A stretch of 64,000 nucleotides of DNA from Allium sativum (Eukaryota > Streptophyta > Magnoliopsida > Asparagales > Amaryllidaceae). The position numbers and the translations under genes are program-made. Shown one piece after another: positions 32,199-46,111 of this stretch; position 1 is the stretch's first letter; each line of letters starts with the position of its first letter. The stretch lies in the NCBI GenBank assembly GCA_030737875.1, contig CM060911.1, positions 110,960,625 to 111,024,624 of the forward strand, read 5' to 3'. The notes beneath the pieces are model-generated. The model was not told the origin of the DNA, did not search any database, and saw only the letters and a list, made by a program, of their open reading frames with translations.

Positions 32199-34307
32199 AA
32201 TCATAGTTGTGTTAAATGTAACACAGTACCAAAACTATAATATAAGTTTAAGAGCGTGATTGTTGAAATGTCAGTTTGACCAGTTTACTAAAATGCAACA
32301 TAACTGAAGTACTCAAATGTTGAGGACAGTCAAATGCACTTCATAAAGAGTTGAATATGATATTTTAGTACGAACTTTCTTTTTGAATAGTTTAACCAGT
32401 CAAAAATAAAAACGAATGTGCAAGAGATGTAGTTAAAATAAAGTTATGATGAAAACAATGAATAATCACTTCTACTTAACAAAGAAACATTAGAAATAAA
32501 AATCGTAATAATAACTGGTGCTTAATATTAGAACGAGAAATATGATTTCTATTATGAAATGTATTTTTGTATAGAAAATAAAATCTAGAGGGTCATACTT
32601 TATCTGAACTAAGAACCAAGAAAACAATGTCTAGGTCAGTTTGTAATACAAAGTGATAAAATTCACATCATAAACACAGACAAGTTTTTACCTTGCGATA
32701 ACCATAACATTTATATTAAATCAGTTGATATTATTTTTAAAGTTTATGGAAAAAAATGTTCTTAAAAAAATACAAATATCTAAAACTATTACTCATATTA
32801 AATTCCGGCCCTAAATGGGCTCTACAGCCAAAATCAAAGTCTTGGAACAGAATTGGGTTCCAACATGATAAAGAAACAGTGGTTATTCCTATAAATCCAT
32901 GCATAGACAACTTGAACTTATGAGGGCTTTCACTTTTTACAAATAGCCTCCGGACTAGCTTGTCATGCAATAATAGAACTATGTATTACTTGATGGCTAT
33001 ACATGTTCTCCGGTTGGCCTCAAATGCTTATCTAAATGAAAAAAATGCTTTTAGGATCTAGATTCCACTAGACTCCTCCATACTCATATCGGTAGTCCAA
33101 AGATACGGATCACACAATATCATTACCCGTATTATTTTGGATGCGAGGCCAGTGAGGCTATGCTTTACTTACCATGAAGTAAACGCCATCCATATAAAAT
33201 GTCGCATTGCCATTTCATCAACCATAAATTGATTTCCACAAAATACACCCATCGAGCTCGTACGTCTCACAGAAGGGTGTGTATAGTGAAAGCGAGATAT
33301 TTACCATGGAACAAACAGATGTATGTTTGTAGAAGTCAACGTACATGATCTAAGAAATGCAATGTCAAACACTCATCCATACTCTAGGAATAGGACAAGC
33401 CAAAATACTCTTTGACCACGTACTATCAACAATCACTCATAGGATTAATAACAAGAAGTCATCGCATCTCAATGATCCAAGGACATAGGACCACTACTAT
33501 AACATAAATCATGGCAGCTAGCCAATGACACTCAACACGCATTCTTTTGCATTTTGGAGGTCTTACCTTTCTAATGGTAATCATCAAGATACATGTAATC
33601 TAGAATGCGTAAGCCAATTTGAAATGGTTTCTCCAAACCAACAATGATTTTTTAAAATTTTGATAGTCGATTATTTAACTATTAGCTATATGACCATCAA
33701 ATCATGATTTTAATTCATTGGGCAAATTTACTTGGTTGAGCACATAAGCAAATGATAAGCCTTTCTTAATTAATATCCATTAATTAAAACCATTTCAATG
33801 ATTCATAAAATTCGATTCTATATACTTATCCCAACAAAATAAGTATATTCATAAAATATCACATTTCCAATACATGGAAAACCTATTCATCCATCATAAC
33901 GAATTAAGCATATTTATTAGTCATATCATTTTCAGTACTTTGAAAAACATAGACACCCACTTGTCTCTACGATTTAAGTATATTAACGAACTATATATAT
34001 TGAGTACTTTGGAATTATTATTATATACTTAGCTCAATGGTATAAGTATGTACACAAATTAAATATGGGCCAATATAATGTTATATAAGACACTTTTTAC
34101 TATAAAATTGAAATTAATGGTACTAAATAAAAAGACATATAGCGGTAAGACTGATTATACTCAATACCAATTTTTGTATTAAACTTATATTATTCATCGA
34201 GTAACGGTGAAAACGTCTTTCAAATTCATATGAATAGTATGAGTTTCGTGTTCGGAATTCAATACAAGGTTTAATCAGAATATTATATATTCTATGTCAA
34301 AATACAT
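32199..34307 (-). mobile_element. Long-LTR relic G, left part (minus strand)
   Basis: 33255-33320 (GAGCTCGTACGTCTCACAGA, then AGGGTGTG) aligns with 1488-1550 and 57270-57330 of minus-strand LTRs. 34195-34230 aligns with the GGAATAACGG block of element M. No termini are identified. It is broken at 34308 by LTR I and seems to resume near 42430. No coding potential. Confidence 0.55.
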
Positions 34308-34601
34308 TGTAACAATCCATAATTTTTTATCAATTTAAAATCACGGTTTTGAATACAAAATAAATTTAATTTTGTATGAATATGAATTTGGTTTAAATTT
34401 TATCCAAGTACGTATTAATAAAACTATTTTTAATGTGATCTTTTCTAGTTAAATTTATATATTTACTATAAAATAAAATAATTATTTAGAATTATTAAAT
34501 TTGTTCACAAATAATATGTTTCAAAATTGCTACACGTCATAGTGTTGGAAAAGTGTTGTTATTCAATACCATGCAATAGAACATGATTTTCTTTTCATGG
34601 T
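34308..34601 (+). mobile_element. LTR relic I, U3 part (plus strand)
   Basis: Starts TGTAACAATCCATAATTTTT, matching the family start TGTAACAACCCGGAATTTC. It is interrupted after 293 bp by solo LTR H and continues at 38226. Confidence 0.6.
34597..34601. repeat. Target-site duplication, left of solo LTR H
   Basis: ATGGT here against ATGTT at 38226-38230: four of five match. Confidence 0.65.
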
Positions 34602-36623
34602 TGTAACAACCCGAATTCCAACAGACTGATTTTTTTTCTTTCAAAATTCTAATCTATCGAAACTCTTGTTGGTTGCTCTAGTATCTTGCAGAAAACACAG
34701 AGATATAAAATATATTAAAGCTCAAAAAACATCTCACAGCGGAATGGATAAAATATAATATAATCAAAGTATAGCCTTATCCAGATAATAATACTACCTA
34801 GCTAGTATCCAAAGCTATCATATCTCTGTAACAAATCTTACCTGCGAGTACGTTATGAGGAGGGGGTCAGAATATAATTTTTAGTGACTAGATTTAAACT
34901 ACACATTTTGGATAACCCTACATATACCATTCAATTACATTTTCTTATTTATTAGGCTACTTGGGTTAACAGCACTCAAGGCTTACACACATGTCGTACC
35001 CATTTATTTCCTAGTGGATTAACCTAATACAGCATATATGTAGCTAACCCCAAATTAAGGTACACCCCATGGTACCCCACTCGCACGGTCTCCGTCATAC
35101 TACCACAAAAATATATGCAGTCCCTCGTCCTACGCCGAAAGGACATATGGATCTCTACATAACAACGCTACGTTCAGCATATAACCGCCATCGCCATGCT
35201 ACGTAAGCATACAGATTACCACTTTTGATTGAATCATATCACATATTAATGCCATAGAGTCTACGATACACCACCCAGAGAAGACATGCATGTATCTAGA
35301 CTTTCCCACGTTCATATCATCAATTGTACTCGATGCCTTAACCGCATATATCCTCTATTGTGCACCGAGTCCCATGGCAGGGCTGTACAAGAAACATGGA
35401 ACTCAGTCTAGAGCTTTTCAGATATCTGTATACACAGATGTTAAGGTTTGCATTTTCAGTGGTTATGGTCCAACCTAACCCCTCCCTCAACTAATGAAAG
35501 ACGAACAAAATTGAGAACTAATGACCTGGCCCAAGAGCGAACAATAAACAACAAATCCTAATTGACATGTCCCTCGCCCATAGCCTTGATAGCAAACGGT
35601 CTATGGTTTGTTAATTTAGCTCTCCGCCTTTCCGTATCACGCTGACTGTCGATGGTAGGTACCCGACGTTTTGCTATCAATAAAGGTTAGACCTATCAGT
35701 ACACAAGAGTGGTCGTAACCCATCCTAGTCACAAGGCAACCGCATATCATTGGATCACCTATGCCACCCTACAGCCTTTTGATTACCCACTATCATGGCA
35801 AGCAAGGCATACTCACTGGGTAGAAAAGCACAGACCTAACCACTGTGGGCACAGTTGAACTATGTCACGACACAGAGGACTACCAGGAGTGCCCTCCATG
35901 TCCCAGGAAGCTGCGTGCTTCCCCTTCCAGTCCTTCGGAGCCAGCAGAGTATCGGCAGAATAACAAAATAATTAGATGGGAGTGCGCTCCTCTCGTGCCT
36001 CATGACAACACGATGATCTACCAGTTGCGTTATTCATCCTCAAACATACAGACTGGTCCAAGCGCCTCAGTTTAATGTGTTATTAGACCATATGTCTAAA
36101 CACTCAATTATGCGCTTGCTCTACCTCATCAGGTTTCTAGTTAACTTGGTTATCTCAAATCAATTAACTTTCTATTAAGGTTACAAAGTTCTTTCCAAGC
36201 CCCTTATATCTCTAGGGAATGGATCCCTCCTGCTTATTAATTTTGGTTACAAAGCTTAACCCTTTTACATTCATTATAAACTCATAACATGTTGTTCTCT
36301 AGACTATAATTCAAGGTCTGTAATCTACAATCTCTTTGTATTATTCATTATCCAATTCCATAGTCACAATAACATGTTCTACTTAATATGTAATTAAGTA
36401 TATCTCAATCACATGTTTTCTGTTTAACATGTCACTTATTATTTATGATTAAATATAACTTATTTCCTCTCATATATTCACTATGTTCTTTCTTATTTAA
36501 TCATAATTCCATCTTACACTGTCACTACAGATTGGCATTGTTTACTAGTTAACTTGGTTCTCTTAACTAAGGTTTACTAATAAGTTTCCTTTCCATTTAT
36601 TATAACTTATGTTGTAATTTCCA

Positions 36624-36902
36624 CTTGTCCCTAGGACAAGCCTTTAACAAGTTACTCTTATCAGCAAATTTCAGATTCTCAAGTTTACAGGTTACTTATT
36701 TTATAATTAAGTACAACTTATTGCATTTCATAAGTTTTCTCTCTTTTTCTCCACTTATTACAAATAACCGGTTTTAGGTTTCCCAATTTACATATTACTT
36801 AATTTACAATTAAGTACAACTTATCTCATTACATAAGTTTTCTCATTTTCTTTATTGTTATTTATAACCTAATTTATAATTTCCACTTGTCCGTAGGACA
36901 AG
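36624..36902. repeat. Two copies of a 17-bp palindrome in LTR H
   Basis: CTTGTCC-CTA-GGACAAG at 36624-36640 and CTTGTCC-GTA-GGACAAG at 36886-36902, each within a longer duplicated context (AATTTCCACTTGTCC). Perfect 7-bp arms, 262 bp apart. Confidence 0.85.
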
Positions 36903-37089
36903 CCTACCTATTATATAACATTCTCATTAACGTAATTAGTTATAATAGATTATTATCATTCCCCGTCCATTCCAATTTTTTTACTGTTGTAACTTTCATT
37001 CATTTCCATTAATCATAATTAGTGTCATTTATTTCTATCCTTTTATATACATATATTTATATGTATGTTAATGCACTAGACCTCTCACA

Positions 37090-37286
37090 TTAAATTAACA
37101 ACTTGTGGATGCTGGATTTGTCGGACGGTTCCGGGTAGACTTCTACCATAAGTTTAATTTAACCTCATGTCATAGCACCGTTACATGTATGTCCACGCGT
37201 TTGACCCCTCATATTAAATTAACAACTTGTGGACGCTAGATTTGTCGGGCTGTTCCGGGCAGACTTCTACCACAAGTTGAATTTAA
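37090..37286 (-). repeat. Two structured stem-loops, 124 bp apart (LTR H)
   Basis: Copies 37090-37162 and 37214-37286. Arms are TTAAATT/AATTTAA and AACTTGTGG/CCACAAGTT (one C-to-T break in the first copy). On the minus strand the loop carries GTCTGCCCGGAACAGCC and ACAAATCTAGC, recognisably the same as in element C. Confidence 0.8.
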
Positions 37287-37819
37287 CCTTGTGTCTAGGT
37301 GCAATTATAGTTTTCTATTTACTGTAAATTTTCCATATAGTTTAGGCGTGTCCACTTCCAAATTTTTAATGTAATTCTATTTTTTGTTGATTCCATTTTA
37401 ACTTATAATCTTGTTGCATGTTCTTCCTAACATGTAATTAACTCCATTCTAAAATAATAACATTTAACTATCAATTATGTAATTATTCTAATCTAACAAA
37501 TTAACATATAATTATCTCAAACTCTACAATTAAGGGTTCAAGTACATAATATCTCACTGGATTTAGACCCTAAATAACCATGGATCACAATTCTTAACTA
37601 AAAGAAAAAGGGAAGAAAGAGAAGAAATTCAAAATAGACTAGATTCAAGAAATTACCTTACTTCAAATAGAATTTTGAACATCTTTCCTCCAGATCTTGG
37701 ATTAGAATTTTCATAAACTAATTATTCTATTTTTCTAAAGAGATTTGAGGAGGAAGAGGAATGACAGAGTATAGACGCCGTCTTAGAAAATATGAGATTT
37801 AGGCTAGTCTCTGCTAGCC

Positions 37820-37827
37820 TATTTATA
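37820..37827 (-). promoter_or_regulatory. TATA box, solo LTR H
   Basis: TATAAATA on the minus strand about 400 bp into the LTR, the same offset as in element C. Confidence 0.65.
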
Positions 37828-38225
37828 GATGTTCAGGATCTTATCGTACGCGTAGTGCTAAGTTAGCAACGAATGTTGTTAAGAAAGCAGTCTAGATTCG
37901 TCAAAGAATCTACCTAGATCTGAGGGGGGTCGACCCATGTGGGTCCGGATGCCAGAAACTTACACTAGCGCACTTGCCAAGTGTAAATTAACCCTGGCGC
38001 ATTTGCCAAGTGTGCCAGTTACACTAAACACGCTCCCCGCTCGCTTCGTCAAACTTCCACTGTCTATAACTCCTTCATACGCGATCTGTTTCACGCAAAC
38101 TCAAAGTCTATCTGAACCTGAATTCTGAGATGAACACAATGGTACAGTTCGTTTTACTTAATTCTGAATATTTAATTAAGTTATCCCCAATTTATTATCT
38201 TTAATTAAAAACACGCGGTGTTACA

Positions 38226-41200
38226 ATGTTTTGTTGCATGGGTGATTGAGGACACATGTCCTTTTCTTGACTACCCAAAATGCCCTTGAAAACTTCTATA
38301 GAAGAAGGCCTCACTTCACATTTCTCTCCATCCACTTCTCCTTCATTTTCTACTTCGCTTCTCCCCTCTTACTCCCTCTTCTACCTCCCCTTCCTATGGC
38401 CTAAGTGTCGTATCCCCCTTGGCCTACCTCCGTCCACCACAACCGCTCTCCTTCGACCATCACAACCCCTCCTCCTTCGACCAAAACCTCCTCCCAAGCC
38501 TCGGCCCTAGCACCCCTTCCTCGGCCAACTCTAGCCCAACCTGTCATCACCTTTCTCCGGCATCTCCCTACCCATGCCGACGCCAACTCCACCTCATCCA
38601 ACCACGATCGTGCAACCCCTCCACCCACCACCTAGCTCAGCCTCACCCCTACCCCTCCTCTTTCCATTTAAAAAATATATTATTATTATTGTCTATCTAG
38701 TCGGTGAGGGAATATTGTCCATTCTGGAGCGTTCGTAGTTAGCTAGGTTAGCGCTACTACCGTAAAGATACAAGGAGAAGAAATGCCAGTGAGAAACTCT
38801 ACACAATTTATTTATATATACTTAATTATGGTTGTTAATTATATATGTATGATGTTGGATGAACAGTTGTGTAGTTATTGACACTTATACATTGATAAGC
38901 GTTGATTACCCTAATGGTTAAACGTAGTCAAAAACATGTATTGATTATATTCTTGATGATATTATGGATGTGCATGTGATCGTTATTTTTGTTTGTGTTT
39001 CATTACATACCTATCACACCTTAATTATGGAATTATATAAGTGATTGATTAAGTCCCTTTCCCATTTGGAGATATAAATGTTTTTATATCAATTTAATAT
39101 GGGAAATATGGTTAAAAATGAAGTTTGGAATTTGATATCCAAAATGGTTTGGAAATGAAATTAAAGTATATGCGAATAACTTTTGTAAAGGTAGAAACGT
39201 ATTTGAAAAAAAAATTGACTGTAAACGGCTAGTTCAATGTTGAAATCGATTTTGAATAGTGAATTCCAAAATTGAAATTAAGTTTGATATATAAACGATG
39301 GTTTAAACTCAAACCGATGATTACAATAGTCTTATATAATATTGAATTTACTTTTTACAAGGTTTGAAATTCAAAAGATGAAATTTTGAAAAATAATAAT
39401 ATTATAATATTCAATTTTGATTTAAAATTGAATTTGAAATGAAATGTTGGAAAATATTGTTGTAAACGAGTTTATATATGTTTGCAAAGGTTTAAAATCA
39501 TATTATAAGTAAATTAGATAAATGTTATTCCAAAGTCGTAATATGGTCTAAGTAGAACTAGTCATGCTGCAGTGGTTCGCAAACCTCGACCATAAACTTC
39601 AAACACTTATAACTAATGCAATTTAAATCGGATTTACCTAAAACGAAAAATGTTAGTTTTCTAGTATCAAGTTTTCAAATAGAAAATAAATTTTAAATTT
39701 CAATATATAGATTTCAAGTTATGTTCAAATCTATTTTCAAATAGAGTGGCGGTTTTGCAGTTCGGTCACCGTAACTGAAAACCGATAGAAACGGCTATAT
39801 AAGAATTATTAAAAGTCATAATAGATCATGATAAATCATTTAAAAGTGGTTTGAATTGAAAAAGAATATAGTTTTGAATGATATAAAGGTTATTTTGATC
39901 AAACTAGCTAATACAAGCTATTTAGCGATACTTTGCTGCGCTATTGCAACGTTTTTCTGAAATTTTTATGTTTTGAAATTTTAAAGTCACTAACTATTAT
40001 CCAAATTTTGACTAATCATTTTTTATGATTAATGAAGTATTTTTGGGATTTTAAAGTACTTAAACAAGTTTTGTAATAGGTAATTTCAAGTTTATTTAAA
40101 ATTAAAAGGTTTCCAATTATAAATTAATTGGATATGGTCGGAAATAATCTTTGAATGTTTTGTATTAATACCGCAGACAGAAATTGTACTATTTGAGGAA
40201 TTTAAAAGGGTGATATACCATTATTCCACTTATAGTATCAATTGAATATAGAATTGATATTAAATATGAGGTCATATAGTTTCTATCCAATTCTTCTATT
40301 TAATATCAACTGGTTTTGATTTAATCTTTTGATTAAGATAAAGGTTTTTCAAATTTAAATAAGATGGGTTTGGATGGAAATAATCTTCGTATATTTGATA
40401 TGGAATTTCGTTGTTAGAAGTATATTACCTGAGGAATTTGAAAGATGTTATATCGTTATTCCACTTATAGCATTCGTTGATTATGAGAATTAGTATTAGA
40501 TATAAATTGATACAATCTTTATACGAACCTTCTATTTAATATTTATCTGTTAATTTGGACTGATTCTTGATTTCTAGTGGATACGTTTAATTTGTGGAAT
40601 AAATCTTTTGATTATGATTTAAATTTGGGATTACAAATTTAAAAGAGAACTTTGGCTAAGATTAATGAAATATTGGTTTAAAATGTTTTAAATAAATGGA
40701 CTTTGGATTAATGAGTTATTAAACTAGGATTTTGTTAAAGGATAAAAGAAACAAGAATGGTTTTAAGAAAGGTTTTGATTAACCAAATTTAAGTGGAAGG
40801 AGACTTGATTGAAATTTGATATAATCCATGTTTGTTTTTAAATTGCGCTGATTTTTCTGAAAGATTGGGATCAATTTCCTATTCGAAAACCATAATTATA
40901 CAACTAAATAGAGCAAAATAAATTGAAGAGGAAGGTTGAAGACTGGAAATTTTCACATCGAACGGACTGCTTGTTGATGTCTCAGGATGTACACTCATTA
41001 TGAGACTATAATATAGCAGTGATCCAATTGTACTTAGAGATTTTTCAAAAATGCAAGGGCTTCTCTCCTTATTTGGATGAGGAATTAAGCGCAATCGGTT
41101 TCATTCAGACCTATAATGAACATGTATGGATGTATGTCTCACAATGTATTTTGTAATATATTTGTTGATCTTTACTAAACATATTTTTGTTTAGTAGCGA

Positions 41201-42430
41201 AGAATATGTTCTCTTAGCTTAACACCCTTCTTTGAGACGTAAGAGCTCAAAGGGAATACAGTCAGTGATTATCAATTATATGTTATGGAATGACAATATG
41301 GCATACTAAGTGATTGAGCTATTGATGATCAAAGCATGGCTTAGTTAAGCGTAGCTTTGTGTAACGAGACATCATCAAGGCTCACACCCTGGAAATGACC
41401 AAAACAGGAAAAGATACAGTAAGGTTATGGGTGTGTCATTTCCTTTTAGATAAAAAGTGTACTATGATATGGACCCTAGGTATTACTTATGTGGCAACAT
41501 CTACTTATGTGGTTGTTAATGATGAGATGTCAAATTAAAGGTTGGTAACGACTGAGAGATGTTATACACGGGCGTGCTCTAAGTTATCCAGTTAAGGGAT
41601 AACCCGGCCATGTTTTGGCAAAGGACCAGTTTGGATATCGGGACATCCCGTTAGAGGTGTACCCACTAGATAAGGAAGTTCCTTAGCCTGGTTATTTGTT
41701 GGAAATCCATTTTTCACTACGAACCCTTACAGTTTTAGTTGTATACTATTACGTCAGTATAGTACATGGTACCTATGCTGGCTAGGATTGATACATTTAC
41801 TTGCATAATGATTTTCCACACTATGCATTAATAATAATATAAAAGGATTTTCCACGCATCAAGCATTTCTGGTTATCATAAGGAGAAACCTCGCCCAAGT
41901 CTGCGTTTTCATTGTGTGTGTGCCATGAGACGTTATGGTAGCTTCATTTTCAAAAAGCATTATGAATTTCTTGCATGGGTATTCATAAGGGAAAAACCCA
42001 TTCTGTGTTATGCGGCGTGGTCTTATGATTTACCTCACTTTACAATAAATCTAAACGTAACTGTTTTAAGTTTCTCATGCCAATCCCATGACTGACCGGG
42101 AGTTTATTGTTCCTTCACCTAAACTCTGGGTTCCCATAATTTTCCACACGAGAAATTGGCAGTTATGGTTTTGTAGATTGGTCGTGGAGTCAGTTTTAGA
42201 GCAGGTACTAGAATAGGACTAGAACTATATTTGGATCATATCAATATTCTTCCACTGAGCTTTAGTAATTTACGATTTATATCTTTGTACTCTGATGTAT
42301 CATTTTAACTCTAATGTAAAATTACTGTCATGACAATAAAAGGTTCTTTTGTTTCTGTTCCAATCTGCAAGTACCCATAACAATCTGCCTTTATGAATGA
42401 TTCGAGTTGGTTTAATTACCGATTTGAAAA
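38226..42430 (+). mobile_element. LTR relic I, main part (plus strand)
   Basis: Continues the LTR begun at 34308. It has a C-rich leader (38290-38660), donor GCCA|GTGAGAAAC (38789), a block at 39500-39760 homologous to 46560-46740 and to the reverse of element M, ACACCCTTCTTTGAGACG (41222) matching the reverse of 1490-1515, and acceptor GGTTTTGTAG (42176). The U5-like end (TTTGTACTCTGATGTATC) resembles 12395. The exact right end is decayed. The C-rich leader frame at 38280-38510 is proline-rich and unrecognised. Confidence 0.65.
38789..42176 (+). other. Candidate leader intron in relic I
   Basis: Donor AATGCCA|GTGAGAAAC; acceptor GTTATGGTTTTGTAG|ATTGG, which aligns with the acceptor of element M (TAGTTTTGGTTTTCGCAG). 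Length 3388 bp. Confidence 0.45.
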
Positions 42431-43599
42431 AAAAACTTTTTTAGATCTTATAGACTTGATTTATTATAGATCAGATCATTTGAAACTTAGTTTGCATAAC
42501 AAATTAAACCATTTAGAATATCTCTAGTACTTTAAAGCTTCTTTTATAAATCCTTCATAGTACAAATCATTATCCATTTATAAAATCCTTTATTAGTCGA
42601 TTTATAAATTCATAAGGCTATTTCTAATACTTAGGTCAGAATAGTTAGAAATCAACCATAAAGCCTATTCGTTTATAAATTCTTCATTTATATAATTCAT
42701 AAAACTTATTATTAAAACCTGGTTAGTATAGAACTATTGAATATAATTTTATAATATTTGTATTCATTATAAAATCCTTTTATATATTCTGTTTGTAAAA
42801 ATTGATTTATTATTAAAGAAATTACATCTTATATAGAATCTATTTATAAAACTTCATGTTATGAAAACATTCTTATAATTTTCTAAACTTAGTAATTTTA
42901 CCTTATGACAAATCATCATATTTCAAACATTCTATATTTAAGCCATCCACCACAAAACACTTAATCAATACCGTTTATTGATTATTTTCGTAACATGGTT
43001 CAAGTTCAACATATGTCAAGGTCACATCAAGTTTTATGTTATACAGTTCATATGTCAATAACATAAAGCGACTAACATAAAAATCATATTGAAGAATCCT
43101 ATTGGATTCTTCTGACTTATCTCCTTGCTCCCCAACTCATATATCAGCACATATACATAAAAAATATATGAGTAGGTCAATGGTGTTGAGGAATCATGTT
43201 GGATCTCTCTAACCTATCCCCATACATTACAAACAACGTATAATCATATAATATGAATCTTCTACTACTTAGTAGGTATTGTCATAAGTCATTCGCTCCA
43301 AGGGAAGGAATATATTTAAACCATATGAATAAGCAGCAAACATCCAAACACGAAATCAAGCAGTCATATTATTATATTGTGTAATAATATTCAGAGAGTT
43401 TGAATATTAACTCATTATCACATCTAGGCAATGTTTTCGTATTTCCCTAATAGTTAAGATTGAAGGTATTCGATTTTAGCTAAAATTCCAACTTGCTCAA
43501 AATGTATCTAATCAGATTCCTATATATAGATTTTGTTCGTATGAATCCAACATGACTGACTGCATCCAGCTCCGACCTCATGTAAATAGTTATAGCATA
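42430..43599 (-). mobile_element. AT-rich segment, probable right part of relic G
   Basis: Two short blocks (about 43090 and 43175-43215: GGTGTTGAGGAATCATGTTGG with ACCTATCCCC) resemble the reverse complement of 62420-62460 in plus LTR L, giving minus orientation as for relic G. Otherwise there is no coding, LTR end or tandem array. Confidence 0.4.
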
Positions 43600-46111
43600 T
43601 GTAACAACCCTAAATTCTAAGCAATAATAATTAATTAAAGAGTAAACTAATAAAATCATAAGTTGTAAAATTATCAGAATTTGGCTACAGTGGGTTGCAT
43701 CATTGAGCCATAGCAAGATTTTAGTCAATTTTCATGTGTAGCTAGTCAGAATTCGAGTTAGTATGGGATGATATAAAAGAAATAAGTTGAACAAATAAAT
43801 CAGAAAATAAAAGGAAAAAATAAATAATGTGAGTCTGGTTGACCCGACAAATAGCCAGGGTGATCCACGGGTCGACCCGTGCGTTTACTAGGTCAATCGA
43901 CACTCGAGCCTGGACGATGTTTCACCCAGGTATGAGTTGAAACCGAGTGATATTTATTTTAAACTTACACGTTTTAATTCTGAGCGTCTATTTTGAGATC
44001 TAAAGGTTAAAATTAGAGTTATATCGCATACGGCTAGAGTAAAACATAAAATTCAATGGTCGGAGATCCTTATGATACATATAAATAGACCTTTAGACTT
44101 AGGCATTTCTGTCACACTCAGATTTTCTCTCGGTGGGTCCATTGCTTGAGGCTTGACTCTAAAAATTAAATATTTTCAGAGAGAGAATCTTCAAAATAAA
44201 AAAATATATGCAACAGGATGGGATCTATAGAGGCCACAGAGGAAAGCTTAGGACCACAGGCTAGTGTTATAATTATTCAGACTTGAGATAATTTAGGGAA
44301 ATAGGGTTTATAATAGTTGTAGATATTCCTATCCTTTTCTTATAGTTTTCCTTATAATTTTTAATAATTTTTATATAAGTTAGTTCTTCTGTAAGTTATT
44401 TTCTAAAAGTATTTCTCAGTCTCTTCTTATAGTTTTCTTTTTGTTTAGGTTTAGTAAGATGGTTTTTCAGTCTTCTTCTCTTTTTCAGTATTTCAAGCCT
44501 GTCGGTCATTTTATAGTCTGCAGTTGTTTAAGTTTGTGCATACAACATGCCAAGATATGTAAATGTTAGTCTTTTGACGACTGATTTAATTATTTTATTT
44601 TGCATGCAAAAAATAAAATTCATGTGATAATTGTGTGAACAAGGATTGAAAGAAAAGAACTAAATTTACAAAAAAAAAAGTTTGCATGAATTGTAGATTT
44701 GTAGTTAAGAAGAACTACACTGAAATAGACAAATTAATGATGATTTACAGTAAATTATAACATGGTTGTAATTGGAAAAAAAACAAAGAATGGGAATAAT
44801 ATTATGATAACTGTATGGACATGTTAATGAATCATAATAGGAAAATTTTATGTTTTTGCAGATAGAATTATAACATAGGGATTATGATTGAAAAGGGCAA
44901 TGAGAAGGCTTATTATATTTATAAACTTAGACCTTCGATTAAATTTAATAAGCATGTAAAAGTAGTGGTCTGTTCCGATAGCAAATGCTGAATAGGTAAA
45001 ATAAGTGACCAATAAAGTTTAATTAGTATGTGGTGGTCTGTTCCAGCAGCAAGTGCTGAATAAGGAAAATAAGTGACCGATAAATAAGTCTTAGATCAAG
45101 GGTTACTAGGAAGAGGCACAAATTAGAATATCCATTTGTTAAACCCATACTGATAGCATTCTCTTTCAGGTTTATTACTGATGGTATCGTAATAGGTAGT
45201 GGTGCAGGCTGGGCACACTTATGTTGATTGGGGTGAGTAAGGGGGAAATAGAGAAACTGGCGTGTGTGGTGCATTTTGGTTGTGTTGGAGTGTGCCGATA
45301 GAGGATAATAAGTCACTATAGCATCCAATAGCGATTACTTATGTTTTTGTGATGGGTTATTGGGTAGGATAAAGCCTTGGATCTATAGAGACATATACCA
45401 TGTGAGATGGTAGATTGGTAGGATAAAGCCGATTGATGGGTGGTATTAGAAAATTATCGTAATCTTATTTCTTATGTTTAGTAATCGAGTAAGTGCAAAC
45501 AATTGAACAACTGATACTTGTATACTTTCAAGTATATTTCCTTATGCATTTTTCATTATGTTTAACTTTAGTGGTTGTGCACGAACAATATACCCTATTT
45601 GACACTAGAACTATTATTGAGACTATTTCTTTATGTTACTCAATCATGCTAATAATTACATTATTCACCAGACTTTATGTTTGATCCGCTCCTTTTTCTT
45701 CCTTTTTCTCTCCCATCAATCTCTTAAGGTTGAGGCGATTAGTTCAGATTATTTAAAGGATCATTCTTTGAGTTCATTCTATTTGTTGATGTATTCATCT
45801 TCTTTTTTTACATCTTTCTCTATGAAGTTGGTTATACAATTGACTTTCGAGGGATGATTATGTTATTATACTTTGATTTGTGACTGATGTTTTTTTTTCA
45901 TATGACATGCGATATTTTTATGGTTTGAGACTGAATTGAGTAATTGATTTTGAAAAAAGGTTATGTTTTCAGTTTAAAAAGGTTTATGTTATGTTTATTA
46001 TTTTCTTGTCTTGTGAATCTTAGCTTGTGTGATATATATGTTTATACCTGCGATTCTCCTTGTTTTTAGTATAATCCTACTTTTAAATATTAATGGATGC
46101 AGGGTGTTACA
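43600..46111 (+). mobile_element. LTR K (2512 bp)
   Basis: TGTAACAACCCTAAATTC at the start, GGGTGTTACA at the end, followed within 2 bp by a primer site. U3 carries the 16-bp perfect palindrome CACGGGTCGACCCGTG (43866-43881). TATAAATA at 44080-44087. Two copies of GTGGTCTGTTCC with GTGACC (44965 and 45033) may be the counterpart of the C/H stem-loops. Acceptor-like CTCCTTGTTTTTAG at 46068-46069; I see no convincing donor. Small frames (45023-45328, 45493-45857) are unrecognised. Confidence 0.8.
44080..44087 (+). promoter_or_regulatory. TATA box, LTR K
   Basis: CATATAAATAG context about 480 bp into the LTR; the best core-promoter match in this LTR. Confidence 0.6.

Larger units (their letters stand above)
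34842..37656 (-). other. Candidate leader intron in solo LTR H
   Basis: On the minus strand the donor is either GTAAG|GTAATTTC (GT at 37656) or TTGAA|GTAAGG five bases earlier. The acceptor CGTACTCGCAG (AG at 34843-34842) follows a CCCCCTCCTC pyrimidine run. About 240 nt of LTR remain after it. Confidence 0.45.
34602..38225 (-). mobile_element. Solo LTR H (3624 bp)
   Basis: Runs TGTAACAACCCG to GCGGTGTTACA with a 5-bp target duplication and no internal region, so it is a solo LTR left by LTR-LTR recombination. On the minus strand its start aligns with the LTR of element C, including the degraded palindrome pair (37962-38021), TATAAATA (37820-37827), the candidate intron and two stem-loops (37090-37162 and 37214-37286) 124 bp apart. 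Small frames (35290-35478, 35845-36075) are not protein-like. Confidence 0.85.

Noticed and set aside
30845..32203. Target-site duplication for relic F
   Set aside because: Flanks TATAA and AATCA do not match, so the left boundary of F stays uncertain.
38280..38700. Possible proline-rich host gene exon
   Set aside because: Three overlapping frames of similar length in a C-rich tract, no conserved protein, and the place corresponds to the leader of LTR I.
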